A stretch of 6,363 bases of DNA from an uncultured Victivallaceae bacterium (GTDB lineage: Bacteria; Verrucomicrobiota; Lentisphaeria; Victivallales; Victivallaceae): assembly GCA_934663655.1 (NCBI GenBank), contig CAKUKT010000161.1:1-6363 (forward strand), written 5' to 3'. A model generated the notes under the pieces. That model was not told the origin of the DNA. It made no database searches and saw nothing but the letters and a program-made list of their open reading frames with translations. Shown one piece after another: positions 1-5,443 of the stretch. Position 1 is the first letter of the stretch. The number at the start of each line of letters is the position of its first letter. The translations under genes and the position numbers were made by a program.

Positions 1-10
1 CTATTGCATT

Positions 11-37
11 TTTCCAAATGATGAGACATAATATTAT
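11..37 (+). promoter_or_regulatory. Weak candidate promoter upstream of the FCD regulator
   Basis: The first 60 bases are clearly more AT-rich than the rest of the window. TATTAT at 32-37 matches the -10 consensus at five of six positions, and TTTCCA at 11-16 is a four-of-six -35 match with 15-base spacing. An alternative pair is TTGCAT at 4-9 with TAATAT at 29-34, spaced 19. The -10 region lies inside a perfect 10-base AT palindrome (28-37). Transcription would start near 41-44, inside or next to the palindrome at 43-53. Sigma-70-type consensus may not hold in this phylum, so this is tentative. Confidence 0.3.
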
Positions 38-42
38 CAAAG

Positions 43-53
43 CTGGTAACCAG
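43..53. promoter_or_regulatory. Palindrome CTGGTAACCAG, candidate operator of the adjacent FCD regulator
   Basis: CTGGT-A-ACCAG is a perfect inverted repeat with a one-base centre. It sits just after the candidate -10 and 48 bases before the regulator start codon. Operators of FadR-type GntR regulators are commonly built on a TNGT...ACNA core, usually with a three-base centre; this one has the TGGT/ACCA arms but a shorter centre. The position over the expected transcription start would suit autorepression. That the neighbouring protein binds here is inference. Confidence 0.4.
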
Positions 54-100
54 TAAAATTGATTTCATTGCCACACGATTATGAGGGGGGCTGTTCCACA

Positions 101-820
101 ATGCCAAGAAAACCCAAATTTGGAGAGTCGATTATTGACGAGGAGCATTTCAACGAGCTCAAGTACAAGATCCGCAGTTACATCAATGCCATGCCGGATG
201 ACGGCAGTGCGATGTTCAGTGAGAAAAGCATTGCCGAAGAGTTCAAGCTGACGCAGACGGGAAGTCGCCGGCTGTTGATGCGGCTTGAGGCGGAGGGGTT
301 GTTACGGAGTGTTCCCAACCGGGGGTACCGTAAAGTGGACTATTCGAACACGACGGTACGGACGCACTTTTATATTCGTCAGAGTATTGAAGGGGAAGCG
401 GCGCGGCTGGCGGCGCAGCGGGCCACGCGAGAGGATTTGATACGGATGATGTTAATCGTCGAGGAGATGAAAGAGCAGAATCTGCCGGATGATCTATCCA
501 GACAGTTGGCATTGGATCATGACTTTCATCATGCGTTGCTGGAGGCATCCCACGACAATCTGCTCAAGAATCTGTATTCGATGTTGATCTTTGAAATTCC
601 CGCGTGGAAGAGTATAAAAGAAGAATTCGACTGGTCGGAAGAGAACCGGCGGACGCTGATAGCGCACACGGAAATCATTGAAGCGATCCGTCAGCACGAT
701 CCGGAAGCAGCGGTAATGCGGGTACACGCGCATCTGATGGTGCCGTTGAACAATAATCTTGCCATAACCACCCGACATCCAATGGCGGTAAATTCCATTA
801 ACCAGGGAGAAAGTAAATGA
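101..820 (+). CDS. GntR-family transcription regulator, FadR/FCD type
   Basis: A 239-residue DNA-binding regulator. Residues about 18-78 form the winged helix-turn-helix, with a recognition-helix stretch ([18 protein letters not shown], 51-68) and a wing (PNRGYRKV, 72-79). Residues about 94-213 form the all-helical FCD ligand domain. Asp139, His143, His189 and His211 sit at the spacing of the FCD metal site (D-x3-H, then two His 22 apart), so a metal-assisted carboxylate or sugar-acid ligand is likely; the ligand itself cannot be named. The ATG at 101 is chosen because GAGGGGGG (83-90) lies 10 bases upstream; a TTG at 59 would add 14 residues without a ribosome site or homologous-looking sequence. 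Length is normal for the family. The stop overlaps the next start by four bases, implying coupled translation with the pseudopilin gene, so it probably controls this cluster and possibly itself. Confidence 0.93.
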   Translation: MPRKPKFGESIIDEEHFNELKYKIRSYINAMPDDGSAMFSEKSIAEEFKLTQTGSRRLLMRLEAEGLLRSVPNRGYRKVDYSNTTVRTHFYIRQSIEGEAARLAAQRATREDLIRMMLIVEEMKEQNLPDDLSRQLALDHDFHHALLEASHDNLLKNLYSMLIFEIPAWKSIKEEFDWSEENRRTLIAHTEIIEAIRQHDPEAAVMRVHAHLMVPLNNNLAITTRHPMAVNSINQGESK

Positions 821-1575
821 AAAAGCGCCTCTTCACGTTGATCGAACTGCTGGTTGTCATTGCGATTATTGCAATTCTGGCGGCGATGCTGATGCCCGCG
901 TTGTCCAAAGCGCGGGAATCGGCAAAAAACAGCAACTGCATCAGCAACCAGAAAAACTGCGGTCTGGCCTTTACGATGTACGCCAATGACAACCGGGGGC
1001 TGATCTTTGTACACAACGAAGGCAGTACCATGACCACATTCCCTTACGGTACCGATGCGGCTGCCGACAAATGGAAGTACAACCAGGTATGGGCGGGAGT
1101 TTACTACTTTTTCGGCTACATTCCGGACGGTTCGGCGGTGATCAGCTGTCCGAAAATGGAAGCCAAGGCGGTGTTGCTGGAAGTGACGGCTGCGCGGCAT
1201 CAATATTTCCATTCTTTCAGCACCACCTATTCCTATTTCAGTACCAATTGGGAGGGTTATAAATCGATGCTCACCACGGTGGACAAATTTTTCTGTTATA
1301 TCTCGCAGCGGGTACCGAATCCGGCGGCCTTTCCGATGCTGATCGACGGTGCCAAAACATACAACAACAAACTGATGCAGTGGCCGCAACTGGGTCGTCC
1401 CCACGCCCGTCACAATATGCGTCTCAACGGGGTAATGCTGGATGGTCATGTGGAGCACATGCAGCCGCACGATTTCTTCAGGCACATGCACGTGGACAAT
1501 CCGCTGCTGTCGGATGAAACGATGGCTTACCTCTGGGACGGCAGCAGCAGCGACACCGATTTTCTCTATCTCTGA
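817..1575 (+). CDS. Prepilin-like (type II secretion/type IV pilin-type) pseudopilin with H-x9-DG motif
   Basis: A 252-residue protein that starts with a very short basic leader (MKKRL) followed by the class III prepilin signature [16 protein letters not shown] at 6-21, with Glu10 at the +5 position. The hydrophobic helix runs to about residue 29 (MLMPAL). Such proteins are cut by a prepilin peptidase at the inner membrane and can assemble through the helix. The residue before the cleavage point is Leu5 rather than the usual Gly. The C-terminal part carries H-x9-DG (His199 to Asp209-Gly210), typical of the large pseudopilin families of Planctomycetes and Lentisphaerota. Seven His lie between 196 and 225, and there are Cys at 41, 48, 111 and 160. 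The ribosome site AGGGAGA (804-810) is 6 bases from the ATG, which overlaps the regulator stop (ATGA). Its exact role, such as export of the downstream protein or surface attachment, is unknown. Confidence 0.9.
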   Translation: MKKRLFTLIELLVVIAIIAILAAMLMPALSKARESAKNSNCISNQKNCGLAFTMYANDNRGLIFVHNEGSTMTTFPYGTDAAADKWKYNQVWAGVYYFFGYIPDGSAVISCPKMEAKAVLLEVTAARHQYFHSFSTTYSYFSTNWEGYKSMLTTVDKFFCYISQRVPNPAAFPMLIDGAKTYNNKLMQWPQLGRPHARHNMRLNGVMLDGHVEHMQPHDFFRHMHVDNPLLSDETMAYLWDGSSSDTDFLYL

Positions 1576-1596
1576 CCACGGAGAGTCCAATATCGC

Positions 1597-1652
1597 GCCG
1601 CAACGGCGATGAACAATTCCCGGGAACTATCGGGAATAAATGACGTTGCGGC
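1597..1652 (+). other. Nested two-stem inverted repeat in the spacer after the pseudopilin gene
   Basis: GCCGCAACG (1597-1605) is perfectly complementary to CGTTGCGGC (1644-1652), a 9-bp outer stem. Inside it ATTCCCG (1616-1622) pairs with CGGGAAT (1631-1637), a 7-bp inner stem with an 8-base loop. The two stems are separated by an asymmetric internal loop of about 10 and 6 bases. No T-run follows, so it is not a classical intrinsic terminator; an mRNA processing or stability element, or a weak or factor-assisted terminator, is possible. Transcription of the structure is inferred from the same-strand genes on both sides. Confidence 0.5.
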
Positions 1653-1674
1653 TCAATGCAATGAAGAATCCACC

Positions 1675-1700
1675 GGCGGACCGTTGCTTCACCGGCCGCC
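1675..1700 (+). other. GC-rich hairpin shortly before the ribosome site of the large exported protein
   Basis: GGCGG-a-CCG (1675-1683) pairs with CGG-CCGCC (1693-1700), giving an 8-bp stem with one bulged A and a 9-base loop. An AT-rich stretch follows (1701-1713) but not an uninterrupted T-run, so it is at most an imperfect terminator. It ends 11 bases before the AAGGA at 1712-1716 and could act as an attenuator, a partial terminator that sets the pseudopilin-to-exported-protein ratio, or a 5' stabiliser of the downstream message. Confidence 0.4.
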
Positions 1701-1731
1701 AGAATTAATTTAAGGATACCAATTTCCGAAA

Positions 1732-4700
1732 ATGGTTATGAACAAATCCAAAGCGTTGTTTTTGTCGTCGTTGCTGGTACTTGGGATGGTGGTTCCGGCC
1801 TCCGACGTGTTGATGAGTCAGAATTTCGATAGTGGTTTCACACCGGGAGAACTGACTGGTTCGCAGAAATTTTCCGGCGGCGACTATCTGGTTCAGGCGG
1901 AACCCGGCAGCATGCAGATTGTCGAATCAGAAGCATCTAAACCGTATGCATTGAAGGTTGGACGCAACGGGGTGGTGGGTTTCACCACATTCCGTTCAGC
2001 GGCGCGGGTGCCGGAGGGAAAAGATTTTCTGGTATCCTTCAAGATAAAGGTTCCGCAAAACAACAGTGTGGTGGCATTTCTCGGGGAAGCCGGTCAGGAG
2101 CCGACTGGGGCGCTGCTGTTGACCGGAGGAGTTGCTCCGCAGGCATATGACAGCGCCAGGAAATGGCGGACCAGCGGCATGGCGGCACTGGCTCCGGATC
2201 AGTGGGTAACGGTGGAAACGCGCTTCGATGTCCGGGCGCGAAGCTACGAGGTGACAGTGGTCTCGCCTGACGGGAAACGGGTCACCGGAGTAAATGAGTT
2301 TCCCTTTCTGCGTGATGGCGGAGTCTCCGAAATCCGTTTCATCAACTGCCTGCCGCAGGGTAATTATGCGTTGATCGACGATCTTGTGCTCAGCAGCGTT
2401 GAACGCGGTGCCGACGCCGTCGAACTGCCCCCGGGAATCGTATTGCAGGAGAATTTCGATACCGGATTTTCGGCCGGGGCGCTTTCCGGAGGCGGCCGCA
2501 ATGCCGGTGCGAAATGGCTGGTGGATGCGGATGCGGGCAATTATTCGATCGTGACCGAGCCGGTCAACTCCTCCCCCTTCGCGCTTAAGGTGATGCGCGA
2601 CGGTCGGAACGGTTATTTTGCGCTTCGTCCGCTGCTGCGGATCCCGGCGAAACGCAATTACGCGATCGAATTCATGGTCTATCCGCCGCCGGGAAGCGGA
2701 ACGGTGCTTCATCTGGCCAACGGCAACGGTCTGGTGGGCGGAATACTGGTGCAGGCGGGGACGAGTCCCCAGGGTTACAATATCAGCCAATCCTGGGAAC
2801 CGAGCGGTAAAATGGCGGAACTGCCGCCGAATGCGTGGAGCAGAATCCGGATCGAGTTCAACGTGAACCAGCAATATTACACGGTCTCCGCCACCCTGCC
2901 CGACGGAAAAACGTTCCAGGGGACGACGCAGCATCCCTGCCTGAACGGTGAACCGGTTTCTGAACTGCGTTTCGTCAATATTCTGCCGCAGAAGAGTTTC
3001 GTTTTCGTGGACAATGTATCGATGAATTTCGATCAGAGCGTGAGCATGGACGGCCGGGATGATTTCGCAGCGTCGGCAACCAGTACCGACCCGGACTTCG
3101 CCGCCATGCTGCGCGACGGGAAACCCTTCACGCCCGGCAACGAACCGGTGGAGATGGAGTTTTCGCCGCCGGTGAAGATCAACGCGGTAAAGTTCACCGC
3201 CGCACCGGGGAAGTCGCTGCCGTCCGGGGTAAAACTGCGCGCGCTTAACGCCGGAGGCCACTGGATTGATCTCGGCGAGAACACCATCGATCCCGAAACC
3301 GGCGGGATAGTGGAGTTCGCCACCACCGATAAAACCGTAAAACTCGCCATGACATTCACGTCCGTTCCCGACGCGGCCCTGACGGCGATCGGAGTCTATT
3401 CGCCGGTGGGGACACCCCAGGGGACGCTGGATCGGGAATGGGCGAAAAAACTCGACGCTGAATACCGGCTTCCCGTCTATGACCGTCAATATTCCGGCTG
3501 CGACCGGGCGGAACTGACACTGATCAACCATACCGATGCCGTACTGGAACTTGCGATCGACCTTCACGAACGCCTTTCCGATCGCCATTTCCGCACCCTG
3601 AAGCACACGGCGCCTCCGGGGACCAGCAGTGTTTTCATCGACCTGGAAACCGTTCCCAACGGCGAATACGTGACGACAATCAGCGACGCCACCAGCGAAA
3701 AAAGCGGTCGGCTGCTCCGTCTGCTGCGCCACTGGACCGCGCCGGAATGTGCGGCGGTGCCGAGAACGGAAATCGGAGGCGAAAAGATATTCTTTCCTGA
3801 CGATTTTTATCTGATTGAACATAATAATATCCGCTTCACCACCGACGTGGCGACGCCGCATCTGGTAAAACGGGGAACCACCGACAATGATTCCTTTATC
3901 GTCATGGGGGACAACATCGGCTTTGACGCCGAAGGCAAATTGTGCGTAAATTTCCACACGTTGAACCGGCTGTGGCAAGTTGCTTCCAGCAACTCTTATC
4001 ACGCGGTCACCTCTCCGGACGACCTGAACGGCTGGCAGGTTTCCCCCGGAACGGTGCAGCTTGCCGACAGCCCCAATCCGCTGAATGGAGACATTCCGGA
4101 AGCTGCGCGTCCCGACTGGAACCAGAAACCGGGGCCGGACGGCAAAATCACCTACCGTTTCTACGATCCCGAACGTGACGGTGAAGTCAAGCTCAATCAG
4201 GTACAATGCCAGTTCATCAGCCCTGCGGCTCCCGGCACAGTTGGCTACAACGACTACAACTGGGGAGTGATGATCCCCTCCGCCGCCACCGTGTGGACGG
4301 TCTGGTACAAATCTCCGGGCGAAGCATTGATCCTCGGCCGGAAACCGCTGATCAGCGGCTTTCCGCCGTCGGGCGGTCTGGAACCGCCGGATTCCGGAAG
4401 CGATCTCGGCTTCGGGCAGTGGCTGGAGGATGACGGCAAGACGCTCTGTTTCGGTTTCGGGCGTCATCTGATCCGCTACGCGCCCTACCGGGCCGAATAT
4501 GACAACATGCCCGACCGCAACCGCATCGTCGGTATCTGGAGAACCCGGGACGGTCTCAACTGGGAACAGGGGTATATCGCGCCGCCGGATCTCTCCAAGC
4601 CGGTTGCCGACCAGCATTACGGTGGCAAACAACTGCGGGTGCCCGGCGGGGCCGGTCTGCGGATTTCGTTTCTGCTGCGTTACAGTGCGCTGTATCAGCA

Positions 4701-5358
4701 GATCAGCTGGGAAATCATCTACAGCTGGGATGGATTCCGGTGGACGCGTTTCCAGCGCGAACCGCAGTTCTGCTCCAACGGTCCGCTCGGGGACTGGACC
4801 CATGGCGGAGGTTATCTCTCGGATTCGGCGGTGGAATACAACGGGAAGGTGTACCAGCTCATGTACTGGATCAACGACCACTACCACTTCCAGAGCGAAA
4901 TCGTGCACAGCAGCGTGAACAGCGTCGATCACATGACCGCCGATTACATGAAACAGCGTTATTCGCCGCGTCAGCTTGAAAAATGGCCCTACTTCAAGAG
5001 CTATTTCGACGGTTCGTGGGAGAAGCTCGCCGAACATACCCGCAACGCCAACAGTTCGGTAGGGGTGCTTGAATACCGCAAGGATGGTTTCTTCCATGCG
5101 GAAGCCGGCGATACGCCCGGGCACATGATCACGCATCCGGTTTCGGCGCCCGGCGGCATGAGCGTCAATGCGGTAATCGGTGACGACGGGTTCATAGAAT
5201 TTACCCTGCTGGCCGACGGGAAACCGATCAACGGCTTCAAACGGCGGCTGGAGAGCGGAGACGGGATTGCGCTCCCGGTTTTTGAAAAACTTCCCGAGGG
5301 GAAATTCCAGATCGATATGAAACTTAAGAACGCCAGAATTTATACATTGAATTTCTAA
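1732..5358 (+). CDS. Large secreted modular protein: two LamG-like modules, discoidin-like module, GH32/GH43-like beta-propeller and C-terminal beta-sandwich
   Basis: A 1208-residue exported protein. Residues 1-23 are a signal peptide (basic K5/K7, hydrophobic 8-21, cleavage likely after VPA23). Then come two homologous beta-sandwich modules (about 27-222 and 237-432), a discoidin/F5-8-like module (about 475-556), a linker domain with beta-rich sequence (565-685), a propeller-like region (about 690-1085) with [ST]-x-D-[GD] motifs followed by Trp (760-768, 938-944, 998-1004), and a C-terminal sandwich (about 1108-1208) ending in a Y-x-L-x-F tail. That last domain resembles one attached to GH32/GH43-like propeller proteins of PVC bacteria, so polysaccharide binding or hydrolysis outside the cytoplasm is likely; the substrate and catalytic acids cannot be assigned. 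AAGGA (1712-1716) is 15 bases from ATG 1732; the in-frame ATG 1738 is even further, so 1732 is preferred although the spacing is long. It follows the pseudopilin gene by 156 bases on the same strand. Confidence 0.85.
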   Translation: MVMNKSKALFLSSLLVLGMVVPASDVLMSQNFDSGFTPGELTGSQKFSGGDYLVQAEPGSMQIVESEASKPYALKVGRNGVVGFTTFRSAARVPEGKDFLVSFKIKVPQNNSVVAFLGEAGQEPTGALLLTGGVAPQAYDSARKWRTSGMAALAPDQWVTVETRFDVRARSYEVTVVSPDGKRVTGVNEFPFLRDGGVSEIRFINCLPQGNYALIDDLVLSSVERGADAVELPPGIVLQENFDTGFSAGALSGGGRNAGAKWLVDADAGNYSIVTEPVNSSPFALKVMRDGRNGYFALRPLLRIPAKRNYAIEFMVYPPPGSGTVLHLANGNGLVGGILVQAGTSPQGYNISQSWEPSGKMAELPPNAWSRIRIEFNVNQQYYTVSATLPDGKTFQGTTQHPCLNGEPVSELRFVNILPQKSFVFVDNVSMNFDQSVSMDGRDDFAASATSTDPDFAAMLRDGKPFTPGNEPVEMEFSPPVKINAVKFTAAPGKSLPSGVKLRALNAGGHWIDLGENTIDPETGGIVEFATTDKTVKLAMTFTSVPDAALTAIGVYSPVGTPQGTLDREWAKKLDAEYRLPVYDRQYSGCDRAELTLINHTDAVLELAIDLHERLSDRHFRTLKHTAPPGTSSVFIDLETVPNGEYVTTISDATSEKSGRLLRLLRHWTAPECAAVPRTEIGGEKIFFPDDFYLIEHNNIRFTTDVATPHLVKRGTTDNDSFIVMGDNIGFDAEGKLCVNFHTLNRLWQVASSNSYHAVTSPDDLNGWQVSPGTVQLADSPNPLNGDIPEAARPDWNQKPGPDGKITYRFYDPERDGEVKLNQVQCQFISPAAPGTVGYNDYNWGVMIPSAATVWTVWYKSPGEALILGRKPLISGFPPSGGLEPPDSGSDLGFGQWLEDDGKTLCFGFGRHLIRYAPYRAEYDNMPDRNRIVGIWRTRDGLNWEQGYIAPPDLSKPVADQHYGGKQLRVPGGAGLRISFLLRYSALYQQISWEIIYSWDGFRWTRFQREPQFCSNGPLGDWTHGGGYLSDSAVEYNGKVYQLMYWINDHYHFQSEIVHSSVNSVDHMTADYMKQRYSPRQLEKWPYFKSYFDGSWEKLAEHTRNANSSVGVLEYRKDGFFHAEAGDTPGHMITHPVSAPGGMSVNAVIGDDGFIEFTLLADGKPINGFKRRLESGDGIALPVFEKLPEGKFQIDMKLKNARIYTLNF
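1810..2397 (+). repeat. Module copy 1 of a tandem protein duplication (LamG-like beta-sandwich)
   Basis: Encodes residues about 27-222 of the large exported protein. Landmarks shared with copy 2 are NFDSGF (31-36), PYALKV (71-76), PQAYD (136-140), SGMAALAPDQW (148-158), SPDGK (178-182), VSEIRFINCLPQ (198-209) and a closing IDDLVLS. The pattern of an N-terminal xxFD and a terminal (I/V)D(D/N)(L/V) is typical of concanavalin-A-like lectin folds used for glycan binding; the fold call is inference. Confidence 0.7.
2440..3027 (+). repeat. Module copy 2 of the tandem protein duplication (LamG-like beta-sandwich)
   Basis: Encodes residues about 237-432. It aligns with copy 1 at a nearly constant offset of 210-211 residues: NFDTGF (241-246), PFALKV (282-287), PQGYN (346-350), SGKMAELPPNAW (358-369), LPDGK (389-393), VSELRFVNILPQ (409-420) and VDNVSMN. 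The copies have diverged well beyond recent duplication, so they are likely separate binding modules rather than a recombination artefact. Confidence 0.7.
3154..3399 (+). other. Discoidin (F5/8 type C)-like module within the large exported protein
   Basis: Residues about 475-556 show the pattern of a compact beta-sandwich that modifies a ligand-binding surface: MEFSPPVKINAVKFTA (475-490), then LPSGVKLRAL, a WIDLGE strand (511-516) and KTVKLAMTF (534-542), ending near YSPV. This alternation of a variable strand, 'W..LGE', and a closing V-K-L strand resembles F5/8 C carbohydrate-binding domains. The same module appears in the next gene, which supports a real domain boundary. Confidence 0.5.
3799..4986 (+). 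other. Beta-propeller-like, possible glycosidase region
   Basis: Residues about 690-1085. Asp-box-like motifs recur at TSPDDLNGW (760-768), TRDGLNW (938-944) and SWDGFRW (998-1004). The 'S/T-x-D-G-x-x-W' form is common in five-bladed propeller glycosidases and related proteins. The segments VWTVWYKSPG (854-863), RIVGIWRTRDG (931-941), QISWEIIYSWDG (990-1001) and GDWTHGGGY (1020-1028) follow the blade-like strand pattern. A GH32-type WMNDPNG motif is absent, so it is not a canonical fructosidase. It may be an uncharacterised hydrolase or a non-catalytic lectin. Confidence 0.5.
5053..5355 (+). other. C-terminal beta-sandwich domain of PVC-type secreted propeller proteins
   Basis: Residues about 1108-1208 follow a recognisable order: Y-R-K-D-G-F-F (1115-1121), a Gly-rich turn, THP (1134-1136), M-S-V-N-A (1143-1147), DDGFIEFTLLADGKPINGF (1151-1169), then LPEGKFQIDMKLKNARIYTLNF split as LPEGKFQ (1187-1193) and a final NARIYTLNF (1200-1208). 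From memory of the family, a similar C-terminal 'DGF ... vN ... G.pI.GF ... A.LYsF.F' domain closes many large secreted GH32/43-like proteins in Planctomycetes and Lentisphaerota. Confidence 0.6.
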
Positions 5359-5371
5359 CTTCATACCGGAA

Positions 5372-5427
5372 CCGGCGACGCGGCAGAAGCGGCGGCTGAA
5401 GTTGCGACTTTCGCCGCGTCCGGCCGG
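5372..5427 (+). other. Long GC-rich inverted repeat between the two exported-protein genes
   Basis: CCGGC-GACGCGGC (5372-5384) pairs with GCCGCGTC-cg-GCCGG (5413-5427): 13 base pairs with a two-base bulge on the 3' side and a 28-base loop. It starts 14 bases after the stop of the large gene and ends two bases before the next ribosome site (GGAGA, 5430-5434). No T-run follows, so a simple intrinsic terminator is unlikely. It may stabilise the upstream message, reduce translation of the next gene, or mark an operon boundary. Confidence 0.5.
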
Positions 5428-5443
5428 CTGGAGACTCGTGCAC

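Noticed and set aside
59..100. Upstream TTG start that would lengthen the regulator by 14 residues
   Set aside because: No ribosome site precedes it, it would place the candidate operator immediately before the start, and the ATG at 101 has a strong GAGGGGGG site.
691..1590. A 299-codon minus-strand open frame opposite the pseudopilin gene
   Set aside because: Same codon-register shadow effect; the + strand product has an unmistakable prepilin signature and H-x9-DG motif.
1617..1626. Short perfect palindrome TTCCCGGGAA as a separate operator
   Set aside because: It overlaps the left arm of the better-supported nested stem-loop and is not near a start or promoter; likely part of that structure or chance.
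1684..1711. Possible promoter TTGCTT / TAATTT before the large exported-protein gene
   Set aside because: The -10 matches only three of six consensus positions and the -35 lies within the loop and 3' arm of a hairpin; too weak to report as a feature.
4499..4918. A 139-codon + strand open frame inside the propeller region
   Set aside because: Frame-shifted within a well-supported coding region, Ser/Thr/Arg-rich low-quality translation, no ribosome site.
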